NCBI GenBank assembly: GCA_022376465.1
Contig: JACDTU010000001.1
Span: forward strand, 1-64,000
Direction of reading: 5' to 3'
Source: Cubamyces lactineus
Taxonomy: Eukaryota > Basidiomycota > Agaricomycetes > Polyporales > Polyporaceae
Length of the DNA: 64,000 nucleotides
In this document: positions 21,598-30,514 of the stretch, one piece after another
Numbering within the stretch: the stretch's first letter is position 1
Layout of the letters: every line of letters begins with the position of its first letter
The notes under the pieces: generated by a model
What the model saw: the letters and a program-made list of their open reading frames with translations, nothing else
The model's database searches: none
What the model was told of the DNA's origin: nothing
Position numbers and translations under genes: made by a program

Positions 21598-23006
21598 ATG
21601 TCCGGGGGTCAAGGTAGCGGAGGACTGTTAGTACCCAAGGAGATGCAGAAACTCATCGACAAGCCTGGGTTCCTCTCCATTCCGCAAGGGGGGCAGAGGC
21701 TCCGAGTCTTGTATCGAGAAAGTAAGCCTTACGAACAAGAGTACCATTTCTGCGCGTGCGCTGGTTTTGATTCCTGTAGACTCCATCAAGTTCAACCCCT
21801 CGCTTCTCAGCGACTTTGCCATGATGGTTTTCATTGGCGCGCTCGAGCCTATCAAAGAGGTATCTTGCCATCATGCTCTTTCGGCCGAGCGCCATACTCA
21901 CTCACACAATGCAGGCTGTCGAACAGGGAAAGGCACCCGACCTAAGCGGTACAGAAACTGGCTACAAATACGGCTACGCTGCGATGTCGCTTTTCGGTGC
22001 GCAGCGCCTCGCCAACGACCCACGATGCGACCATATTGGGACGCTCAAATACCTGCTCGAACGCGGTGCTGCACCCGACGTTCCAGACGTTGTCGGCTAC
22101 ACCGCGCTGCACCACGCCTGTATGGGTTACCCTCGCGCAGACATGGCGCGCATCCTCCTCGAACACGGTGCAGATCCAAATAAACAAGATCGCTTCGGAA
22201 GCGTGCCTCTTATCGGCGCGTTTCAGAACGAGTCTATCGACGCTATCGAGGTGCTGATGGAGCATGGCGCGCGGCTGGACATCCCGGACGCGGACGGACA
22301 CACTCCGGATAGCTTCTTCATTCGTTGCGGTCCGCGCGTGACAGCGGTCGTTCAGAAGTGGAAGCGGAAGCGTGCGGGAGAGTCCAAGCCGCTTGACGAG
22401 AAGGTCTGCGTCGTGTGCGGCAATGGAAATGGGCCTCTCAAATGGTGCGCTAAGTGCCACAAGATCTGGTACTGCTCCAAGGAATGCCAACGTCAGTCGT
22501 TCTTCGGACTGCGAGTTACGAGTGCTGATCCTGATCTGTTACTGTTAATAGGGTCCGATTGGCCGGTCCACAAGAAGATCTGCGTATCGCACGACGCTAC
22601 GAGTACCGTCACGCTCAAACCTGTATACGATGACGGTGTTACGAATCTCATCCCGCTCGCTGATCTATCGCGCCAAGTTTTGGGACATCCCGTCCAGAAG
22701 CCCCCCGCGCGCAACGCCCGCGGATCGCATGTCCCCCGCATCCCTGCAGGACAGACCAAGTCGATGATCATCAAGATCCAAGTGCCGCTCATGCCTGGCC
22801 ACGACGAGTTCATGGTATACGACAAGAAGCGAGACTTCGTGTGTAGGATCAAGAAGCAGGACAACCCAGAGGCCTATCGGCGTGTGGAGCAGGTCATTCG
22901 CTCGCAGGGTGTCGGCGGCGCGAAGGCGTACTTCTCGGCTGAGATGAAGAAATCGGATGAGCTGATAGTCAAAGTATCGGAGGTCTTACCAGAGCAGACG
23001 TTCTAA
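21598..23006 (+). CDS. ankyrin repeat and MYND zinc-finger protein B
   Basis: Close paralogue of protein A with the same four-exon plan: 21598-21721, 21780-21859, 21915-22491, 22552-23006, 411 residues. Exons 1 and 2 are 124 and 80 nt in both genes. Ankyrin units: YTALHHACMGYPRADMARILLEHGADPN, QDRFGSVPLIGAF, VLMEHGARLDIPDADG. MYND: CVVCGNGNGPLKWCAKC, IWYCSKECQ joined by an intron to RSDWPVHKKIC. The C-terminal region matches A (VTLKPVYDDG, GVGGAKAYFSAEM, SDELIVKVSEVLPEQTF). All four introns' positions agree with A, but intron 1 uses a normal GT donor. A degenerate copy of its last exon lies 0.8 kb downstream. Confidence 0.9.
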
Positions 23007-23812
23007 AGCCTTAGCAGCATACAATGAGTCAGTTCCAGACGTTAATAATATGTACTATGAGCATCTAGTAGACGGATCCTCAGCTGCATGCGCATTGCGC
23101 CACCGCTCGCCGCCACACGACGAAGTCTTAAGTAGGTTTTGCGCATTTTGAACTTAACGTTCCCTATAGGCCCTATTCAAGCTCCTCAACCTTACCTGGG
23201 CCGCAAGGGTGCAAATGACTGGTATGGTGGTTTAGCAAGGCGATCAAAAGCCCGATGGATCCGATCTCTGATCCCGAAGACACGAAGTTGGGGGGTAGAC
23301 AGTATAGTCGTGAGGATCACCCAGGGAACCCCAAAGTTTTCCGAGTCCAGGATAATGGCGTGGCATCGCACAGAGAGCTGTACGAAGAAGTTCTTCATGA
23401 CAAGTAGTGACAACACTGGGGTGCGTGAGGCACAGCGTCTCTGGAGGAAAATCCAGTTCTGTGGGCGCTGGATAGTATACGAACTACTCCATCACATTCA
23501 AACGTCTGGAAACCGCGGGTATAGATCAGCGAATAGTTGCTATCACTTTGTTCAGTTCACAAACCTGATGTAAGGCCAAAGACTCTTCAGTGGTATTCCC
23601 TTAGCATCGCGTAGATGGGCTGCCTTGAGTGAACACTCGTCAAATCAACGCGGCACGAAGACAGACTTGTAAGAGAGCGCGGCGACAATATTGTTTGACG
23701 AAGACCGAACAACATGCGACGCGCCTGATAACATCTCCAAACTCGAAGCTTGAGTACTGAGCTACTCAAGAACTGAACATGCTATAGCGGACTCGAGGGA
23801 GATGATATCCCC
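23007..23812. other. intergenic between protein B and its 3' relic
   Basis: No recognisable coding content. The open frame 23139-23573 has no motif and no family resemblance. Confidence 0.5.
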
Positions 23813-23956
23813 GTGTGGAGCAGATCGCCCGCTCACAGGACGTGGGCGGCACGAAGGCGTACTGTTTCAGCAGAGATGAAGACGACGGAGACGAAGAGGT
23901 CGTCGGATGAGCTGATATTCAAAGTATCGGAGGCTCTACAAGAGCGGACACTCTGA
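23813..23956 (+). pseudogene. relic of the last exon of ankyrin-MYND B
   Basis: About 140 bases match the end of protein B (22885-23006) with substitutions and small insertions: GTGTGGAGCAG, GGCGGCRCGAAGGCGTACT, GAGATGAAG, then TCGGATGAGCTGATAKTCAAAGTATCGGAGG and an ending CARGAGCRGAC plus stop. A roughly 18-base insertion near 23876-23895 and an early frame change remove a continuous relation to the parent frame. It is more like B than A, so it probably arose from local duplication of B. No ankyrin or MYND part remains; the copia element begins 48 bases further on. Confidence 0.82.
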
Positions 23957-23999
23957 TTTCACTGCTTCAGCTGACAGCGACATTCTTGTATGTAGGGCA

Positions 24000-24004
24000 A
24001 GTAC
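24000..24004. repeat. 5-bp target-site duplication, left copy (copia)
   Basis: AGTAC directly before the 5' LTR, repeated at 30328-30332 directly after the 3' LTR. Five bases is the usual duplication for Ty1/copia integrases. Confidence 0.95.
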
Positions 24005-24541
24005 TGTTGAACTTCCAGGTTATCGGCTGTGCCGGACCGGGAATGTGGACCTTGTGGCTGTGGCGCCTACAACGCGCACAGCATGGACTTTGTTCCTTCC
24101 TTTTACGGACTGCTCAGCATACGTACTGTAGTTAGACATTCTTTCATTCCCTCCATCTTTCCGTTGCGTTCTACACTGCTACGGATCCTTCCAGAGGGTT
24201 CTATATCTATGACACCATATGTTGCGATACTCGCACCATGGTCTTACTCATCGTACATAGCGATCACATGCCTCCTTTCTTCGCTTACTCATGGCACTCC
24301 TCTCTCAGTATATAAGGAGGACATTCTTCGCCCCTGCTCTTCAGTCGTTCGCTCACAGACTGAAGAGTAAGTTCCCTTATTACCTATGGTTTATATGCAG
24401 TTACTTACTGAGTACTTGTAGCTTCTTTGTGTCGCTTACAGGTACTTATACTATGCAATATAGTCGTTCGCTCACAGACTGAAGACTTCTTTGTGTCGCT
24501 TACAGGTCGCTCCCCAGCCTTCCAGGTTCAGAAGTTCGTCA
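24005..24541 (+). repeat. 5' LTR (copia)
   Basis: Starts TGTTGAACTTCC and ends TTCGTCA. It contains a TATA box at 24309-24316 and, beyond it, an internal pair of repeats described in the findings: a segment with an intron-like insert at 24367-24421 and the same segment without it at 24462-24507. Confidence 0.97.
24309..24316 (+). promoter_or_regulatory. TATA box in 5' LTR
   Basis: TATATAAG followed by GGAGG. It would place the transcript start near 24340, so the intron-like segment lies in the transcribed part of the LTR. The same box occurs in the 3' LTR at 30095-30102. Confidence 0.65.
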
Positions 24542-24558
24542 GGTTATGAGCCCTGCGC
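24542..24558 (+). promoter_or_regulatory. primer-binding site matching an internal part of initiator tRNA-Met
   Basis: GGTTATGAGCCCTGCGC follows the LTR with no gap. It is complementary to the anticodon-arm region (GCGCAGGGCTCATAACC) of eukaryotic initiator tRNA-Met, not to its 3' CCA end. This is the half-tRNA priming arrangement known for Drosophila copia. Confidence 0.85.
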
Positions 24559-25513
24559 TCTAACTTGTTGCTGCTTCTGTCGACATCTCTGTGCGCACCC
24601 TCCCTTCGTCGACATCGCTGTTGTGCACCCTCCCCTCCATAATTCCTTAACTCTTGACTGTTGCCCGCCGACACTGCTACCAGGGGGACATTTCTGCGCT
24701 CGTGACGCAGCCCTGAGTGCTTTTACTATAGCCCTAGTACTCAGTAGGCTGTACAGCTCTTTGTAGCGAGCTCTTTCTAGTATCCCTGGGTCAGGCCTCG
24801 CACTTGCGACAGCCAGCCCTTGTATCCGGGTTCTTTAGGAACTTAGGACCGGAGGACAACCGTCTGGACCCTCCTTACGATACTCTTTTTGTCGGATAGC
24901 AGTACATAGTTTTTCTTGGGCACAGTTGGCAACTTCTACCCAGATTTTCGGGCATTTCGGCTGTCTGGATCTCTGGTTCTCCTGAACAGGTGTTCCCATC
25001 TACCAGGACTTCTCGGTGTACACAGCAAGTCAATCATCGCGTTTTTTCTGAACCGTTTTGGAGCCGACCACAGCGGAACCTCTTGCCATAGATTCTGAGG
25101 AGGAAGTCGACGCCACTCTCGACAACCCTTCGGAATCATCTGCCTTTGATTGTTCTGGGCTTATCCACTTCTTCGACGTCGACGAGAACCTCGACCGTTA
25201 CTACGACCCAGAAGACGACAGCTACTTTGCTTGCGATAGCTTCCCCTGTCCTAATCGCTACCAGAACCTTCAAGAGCCTCCACCCGGTAACGTCTGGGCT
25301 GTAGTCCCAGAACCTTGGCAAGTTACTCCGCTTCCTCCTTCTTCGACAGAAGAAGAAGAAGACCTAGAATCAGTCTACGAGCCTTCACCTCTCCTTGCTC
25401 CCACACCCCTTCCTCCGGACGCACCTCTCCAATTCGTGCCTCCACAATCTCCACCTCCTACACTCGATCTAACTGAGAATCTCGTCGATTCTCCCCAATT
25501 CTTTCTCCTCACT
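24559..25513 (+). other. copia leader and ATG-less open upstream frame
   Basis: The gag-pol frame is open from a stop at 25049-25051 but has no ATG until 25514. The intervening 150 codons are acidic and Pro-rich and read like protein. A CCACAG acceptor ends at 25072, so an upstream spliced exon may supply the start codon. Confidence 0.55.
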
Positions 25514-28500
25514 ATGGGCGACATCAAACCTGAATCTGTCCCTCTCCTTTCTTCGGCCAGCCAGTACGCCGACTGGGCTGCGAAGATGAAGGGTCTTCTC
25601 ATGTTCATGAACTGCTGGGATGTAGTCTCTTCAGAGACGACTGAACCTTCCGACGCTGAAGAGCGCAAGGAGTATAGGAAGAAGAATGCTCAGGCATGCG
25701 GTCTGCTCTTTATGCAGACTGGGCCTAGCTTCCACTATCTCCTCGAGACGAAGACGACCAACGGCACCTCCTCTTCGGCCAATCTCACTGCCAAAGAGAT
25801 GTGGGATGCGCTGAAAGACAAGTTTGGGAAACCAAACTCTGCGCACGTTTGGGGTCTCTTTGAATCGCTCATCAGCGAGTCTCGCATGTCGGACCAGCGT
25901 TCGCTTCAGGATCAGATGAGTCGGATCGTCACGCGTATCCGCGAGATCTCGACCAACGGCCTGAAGTTAGAGGACAACATCCAGGCCCTCATCCTTCTCT
26001 CCAAGGTCCCGGAGTCCTACCGACCTATGATCTCTGCGCTCATGGCCACTATGGACCTCGACAAGATCACCGTCGACGTCATCCTCGAGAAGTCTCTTTC
26101 TGAGGAAGCCATGCGCAAGACCGGTCAGTCCGCTGCTCGGATCTCCAAGACCAAGCCCAAGCCGTCCGGCCCCTGCGACTTCTGTGGCAGTCAGACCCAT
26201 CATGAGTCGACTTGCTACAAGAAGCACCCCGAGCTTCGCCCCAAGGGCAACAAGGGTAAGGGCAACGGTGGCAAGAAGAAGGACAAGGACAAGGACAAGG
26301 ATAAAGGGAAGGGAAAGGACAATTCTCATGACCATGCGCACGTCTCGGCCAATGTACTTGTAGCTGAATCCGGCTCTAACATGCACGCTTCTTTCTATGA
26401 TGCGGCGAAAGCTGCTGCTGGTGTGCGGTATACTCGTTGGCTGATGGACTCTGGCGCATCTCAGCACATCACTTGGTGCTTTGATGACTTCACCGAGTAT
26501 GAACCCTTCGACAAACCGCTGACCTTCAATACCGCCTCATCTGGCGAAGGTTCGGTTATTCAGGGACTCGGTCAAGGCACTGTTAAAGCTGAGACTCTTG
26601 TCGATGGTCAACGGTGGACTATCACTCTTCCAAACGTCTGCTATGTGCCTCAGGCCTCTGCACGACTATTCTCCACCGGTACCATTGAGAAGAATGGTTA
26701 TTCTCTCTTCCAAGGAGCGAGGAAGATGATGATCTTCGACAAGCAGCCGGAAGGCGCTGTCGACTCAGGCTCGACGATTCGCATCAAGGGTCGAAAGATC
26801 CTTGAGGCACCGTACAATCCTGCGAGCAATCTCTATGATTTGACTCTGGAGATTATCCTGAACAGGCATGTCCACCTAAACGTTCGCAGTTACAAGACCT
26901 GGCATCGTCGCTTTGGTCATGCAGGCAAGGAGCCTCTTCGCCATCTGCCTAAGAACGTTAAGGGTGTTGACCAGCTTGATCCCGCGGATGATGAACCGTG
27001 TGAGGGTTGTGCCTTTGGCAAATCCCACAGACTCCCTTTCCCGCCGTCAGAAAAGCGTGCGACTGAGCCCCTTGAGCTAGTCCACACTGATCTTGATGGG
27101 CCAATGCGCACTGCGTCAGTTGGCAGCGGATTCAAGTACTTCGCTAGCTTCATCGATGACTACTCCGGTCTCGCCCGTGCTTATTTCCTGAAGTACAAGT
27201 CGGACGCCTTCAAAGCGTTCAAGGACTTCAAGGCTTGGGCCGAGAATCAAACCGGGAGGAAAATCAAGCGAGTCCGCTCTGATCGTGGTGGGGAGTACAC
27301 GTCAAACGAGTTCTCTGAGCTTCTCCGCAGTCTAGGGATTGAGCACCACAAAACCATGCCTGATTCGCCTCAGCAAAATGGACGCGCTGAACGCTGGAAC
27401 CGTACAATCACTGAGAAGGCTCTGTCTATGCTTCACCACGCTGGACTTAGTCACGGTTTCTGGCAACTCGCTATTGAGGCAGCCGTTCATATCTACAATC
27501 GTCAGCCTATGCGTCGCCTGAAATGGCGATGCCCCATCACTCTGTGGGATGGGACCATCCCTGATGTGTCCTATTTCCGCGTGTTTGGCTGCAAAGCCTA
27601 CGTGCACGTGCAAAAGGACAAGCGCAAAGGGAAACTCGACAAGAAGGCTGTCGAGATGATCTTTGTCGGGTATGAGCAGGGTTCCAAGGGGTATAAATTC
27701 TGGAATCCAGCCACCCACTCTATCGTCGTATCTCGCGATGTGATCTTCGACGAAGAGTCTTTTCCTGCACGTAAGATTCCTGGCAATCGTCCTGTTACCC
27801 CAGACGATAGTCCGTTCTCAGATCAAGAAGTCCCTTCAGACGATGCCTCCAATGCTGAGCCTGAAAACTTCGAGATCGATATCCCTCTTCCTATTCCTCT
27901 CCCGGAGGCCGCACCTCCTGCGCTTCCTGCACCTCCAGAGCAACCTGCTCCCCCTCCTCCGCAACAACCTGATCCACCACCTGCTGTTCCTCCACCGCGG
28001 CCTAACCATCAGCGGAATCGTCATGAGCCAGTGGGAGGTCCTAGCATAGCGCGTGATCGCCCTCGTCGCGAAAATGTTCCTAGACCTCAGCGCTATAGGG
28101 ACAGCATGTACGGTGATGAGCCACCTGCAAAGGTTGATGCTCGTACAGATGCGGAAGGAAACTTGGAGGGCGATGAACAAGTTGTACAGTCTATCATTGC
28201 AATGCTCGCTGCCGCAACCCATAAGCCTGGCATTCCTAACTCTCATCGACAAGCCATGGCATCTCCAGACGCGGAGAAGTGGCATGCAGCTGAGAAAGCA
28301 GAGTACGACTCACTCATTGAGAACAAGACCTGGCTTCTTGTGCCTAGGCCAAAGAACCGACAAGTCGTCGCCAATCGTTGGGTGTATGACATCAAGCATG
28401 ATGGTCGGTATAAGGCTCGTCTTGTGGCCAAGGGTTTTACTCAGGTCTGGGGGGAGGATTACAACGAAACCTTTTCGCCTGTTGCGCGTTTTGAGTCAAT

Positions 28501-29779
28501 TTGTTACCTCCTCGCGCATGCTGCGCTTGAGGACTGGGACATCGAGTCGATGGACGTCAAAACTGCGTTCTTGAACGGCGACTTGGAGGAGGAGATCTAC
28601 ATGGAACAGCCTGAGGGCTGGGTTGTTCCTGGCAAGGAAAACTTCGTGTGTCTATTGCTGAAAGCGATCTACGGCTTGAAGCAGGCGTCTCGTCAATGGA
28701 ACGCCAAGATACACCAAATCTTGCTAGATCTGGGATTTATACGGACATACTCTGATGCCGGAGTCTACGTATATTGGCGACATAGGGGGGATTCCGTCAC
28801 GATCATCGTTCTGTATGTCGACGATCTACTCCTTATGGGTGACAAGCCTGGCCATATCAAGGATACCAAGGAGGCCTTGATGCAGCGGTTCAAGATGACG
28901 GATCTGGGTCCTGTCTCGCGTTTTCTTGGTCTGAACATTGTTCACGATCGTAAAGCTCGAACGATCGACATCGACCAGATAGACTACATCCAGTCCGTTC
29001 TCGAACGTTTCGACATGGCCGACTGCAAGCTGGCTCGCACTCCTCTCCCTGCTGGTGCTGTACTGGAGAAATCTAGTCACACCGCTGCCGATCACTCCCG
29101 GAAACGGTACCAGAGCCTAATTGGCAGTCTGCTCTACGCGACTTTGGGTACACGTCCGGATATCTCCTTCGCGGTCCAGAAGTTGTCTCAGTACAACTCT
29201 AATCCTAGTGACGCACACTGGAACTATGCCAAGTATGTTCTGCGGTACCTGCAAGGGACCAAAGACTACCGGTTGCGTTACTTCGGTTCCTCAAATGACG
29301 GTCTTTTGGGTTATTCAGACTCAGACTGGGCTGAGGACCGAGATGACTGCAGGTCCACTGGAGCTTACGTCTTCTTGATGGCGGGCGGTGCTATTTCCTG
29401 GCAGTCTAGGAAACAGCCGACTGTTTTGCTCTCCTCGACCGAGGCGGAATACAAGGCTGCGTCAGATGCTTGTCGTCAAGTTGTATGGCTTCGCACGTTT
29501 GGTGAAGAGTTGGGGGACGACATCTCTCGTCCTACACCCTTGTGTCTTGACAACCAAGGGTCCATCTTCTTATCGGTTAATCCTGTCACCGAGCGTCGCA
29601 CGAAGCACGTCGACGTCCAGTACCACTACACTCGCGAACAAGCTGAGTTAGGGACGATCGACATCTTCTACGTAGCGACAGAGGATCAACTAGCTGATTC
29701 CTTGACGAAGAATGTCTCCTTCTCTATATTGGAGCACTTCAGAAAGGCGATTGGTCTAGTCTCTCCCTCCGCAGTTTGA
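25514..29779 (+). CDS. copia gag-pol polyprotein
   Basis: One uninterrupted frame of 1421 codons from the first ATG (the frame is open further upstream). In order: a gag region (MGDIKPESVPLLSS onward); a zinc knuckle CDFCGSQTHHESTC (CX2CX4HX4C); a Lys-rich stretch; aspartic protease WLMDSGASQH; the GAG-pre-integrase HHCC zinc-binding region ending CEGCAFGKSH; integrase with HTDLDGP, SDRGGEY and NGRAERWNR (D, D, E); a Pro-rich linker; reverse transcriptase with RLVAKGFTQ, MDVKTAFLNG and YVDDLLLMG; and RNase H with SDSDWA, STEAEYKA and the ADSLTK end. All catalytic residues I can place are present, and no stop or frameshift is visible. Codon use looks like host genes. Confidence 0.96.
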   Translation: MGDIKPESVPLLSSASQYADWAAKMKGLLMFMNCWDVVSSETTEPSDAEERKEYRKKNAQACGLLFMQTGPSFHYLLETKTTNGTSSSANLTAKEMWDALKDKFGKPNSAHVWGLFESLISESRMSDQRSLQDQMSRIVTRIREISTNGLKLEDNIQALILLSKVPESYRPMISALMATMDLDKITVDVILEKSLSEEAMRKTGQSAARISKTKPKPSGPCDFCGSQTHHESTCYKKHPELRPKGNKGKGNGGKKKDKDKDKDKGKGKDNSHDHAHVSANVLVAESGSNMHASFYDAAKAAAGVRYTRWLMDSGASQHITWCFDDFTEYEPFDKPLTFNTASSGEGSVIQGLGQGTVKAETLVDGQRWTITLPNVCYVPQASARLFSTGTIEKNGYSLFQGARKMMIFDKQPEGAVDSGSTIRIKGRKILEAPYNPASNLYDLTLEIILNRHVHLNVRSYKTWHRRFGHAGKEPLRHLPKNVKGVDQLDPADDEPCEGCAFGKSHRLPFPPSEKRATEPLELVHTDLDGPMRTASVGSGFKYFASFIDDYSGLARAYFLKYKSDAFKAFKDFKAWAENQTGRKIKRVRSDRGGEYTSNEFSELLRSLGIEHHKTMPDSPQQNGRAERWNRTITEKALSMLHHAGLSHGFWQLAIEAAVHIYNRQPMRRLKWRCPITLWDGTIPDVSYFRVFGCKAYVHVQKDKRKGKLDKKAVEMIFVGYEQGSKGYKFWNPATHSIVVSRDVIFDEESFPARKIPGNRPVTPDDSPFSDQEVPSDDASNAEPENFEIDIPLPIPLPEAAPPALPAPPEQPAPPPPQQPDPPPAVPPPRPNHQRNRHEPVGGPSIARDRPRRENVPRPQRYRDSMYGDEPPAKVDARTDAEGNLEGDEQVVQSIIAMLAAATHKPGIPNSHRQAMASPDAEKWHAAEKAEYDSLIENKTWLLVPRPKNRQVVANRWVYDIKHDGRYKARLVAKGFTQVWGEDYNETFSPVARFESICYLLAHAALEDWDIESMDVKTAFLNGDLEEEIYMEQPEGWVVPGKENFVCLLLKAIYGLKQASRQWNAKIHQILLDLGFIRTYSDAGVYVYWRHRGDSVTIIVLYVDDLLLMGDKPGHIKDTKEALMQRFKMTDLGPVSRFLGLNIVHDRKARTIDIDQIDYIQSVLERFDMADCKLARTPLPAGAVLEKSSHTAADHSRKRYQSLIGSLLYATLGTRPDISFAVQKLSQYNSNPSDAHWNYAKYVLRYLQGTKDYRLRYFGSSNDGLLGYSDSDWAEDRDDCRSTGAYVFLMAGGAISWQSRKQPTVLLSSTEAEYKAASDACRQVVWLRTFGEELGDDISRPTPLCLDNQGSIFLSVNPVTERRTKHVDVQYHYTREQAELGTIDIFYVATEDQLADSLTKNVSFSILEHFRKAIGLVSPSAV

Positions 29780-29781
29780 AC

Positions 29782-29790
29782 GAGTGGGAG
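29782..29790 (+). other. polypurine tract (copia)
   Basis: GAGTGGGAG directly before the TG of the 3' LTR; primer for plus-strand synthesis in this element class. Confidence 0.8.
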
Positions 29791-30327
29791 TGTTGAACTT
29801 CCAGGTTATCGGCTGTGCCGGACCGGGAATGTGGACCTTGTGGCTGTGGCGCCTACAACGCGCACAGCATGGACTTTGTTCCTTCCTTTTACGGACTGCT
29901 CAGCATACGTACTGTAGTTAGACATTCTTTCATTCCCTCCATCTTTCCGTTGCGTTCTACACTGCTACGGATCCTTCCAGAGGGTTCTATATCTATGACA
30001 CCATATGTTGCGATACTCGCACCATGGTCTTACTCATCGTACATAGCGATCACATGCCTCCTTTCTTCGCTTACTCATGGCACTCCTCTCTCAGTATATA
30101 AGGAGGACATTCTTCGCCCCTGCTCTTCAGTCGTTCGCTCACAGACTGAAGAGTAAGTTCCCTTATTACCTATGGTTTATATGCAGTTACTTACTGAGTA
30201 CTTGTAGCTTCTTTGTGTCGCTTACAGGTACTTATACTATGCAATATAGTCGTTCGCTCACAGACTGAAGACTTCTTTGTGTCGCTTACAGGTCGCTCCC
30301 CAGCCTTCCAGGTTCAGAAGTTCGTCA
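29791..30327 (+). repeat. 3' LTR (copia)
   Basis: Same length and, reading base by base, the same sequence as 24005-24541. The last part shared is ...TTCGTCA; flanks then differ except for the AGTAC duplication. Confidence 0.97.
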
Positions 30328-30332
30328 AGTAC
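30328..30332. repeat. 5-bp target-site duplication, right copy (copia)
   Basis: AGTAC after the 3' LTR, matching 24000-24004. Confidence 0.95.
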
Positions 30333-30386
30333 TGAGTCCTGACATTCCAGACGACATCGCGAAGGTCGTAATCTCACGTGCCGAAA

Positions 30387-30427
30387 TCAACAACCTAGTC
30401 AACAACCTAGTCAACGCTAGTCAACGG
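30387..30427. repeat. short tandem repeat, TCAACAACCTAG units
   Basis: Two perfect 12-base units (30387-30398, 30399-30410) followed by shortened variants TCAACGCTAG and TCAACGG. It lies in the 182-bp gap between copia and the 3' end of the F-box gene. Confidence 0.75.
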
Positions 30428-30514
30428 TTGGCTGTATTCGCTATCATGAATAGTACTGTGACCATCCGGGTATATGATGTGGTGTGCGAGGCCAGCGCGA
30501 CCTCAGCCATGGTC

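Larger units (their letters stand above)
24005..30327 (+). mobile_element. complete Ty1/copia LTR retrotransposon
   Basis: 6323-bp element: 537-bp LTRs at both ends, 5'-TG...CA-3' termini, a 5-bp target duplication, a primer-binding site touching the 5' LTR, one long gag-pol frame and a polypurine tract touching the 3' LTR. The order protease - integrase - reverse transcriptase - RNase H defines copia. The LTRs appear identical over their whole length by eye, so integration was recent and the element may still be active. It lies between the relic of ankyrin-MYND B and the 3' end of the F-box gene and interrupts no gene I can see. Confidence 0.97.

Noticed and set aside
24029..24482. Small open frames inside both LTRs
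   Set aside because: They are identical in the two LTRs because the LTRs are identical, and they overlap the promoter and transcribed leader; no protein motif.
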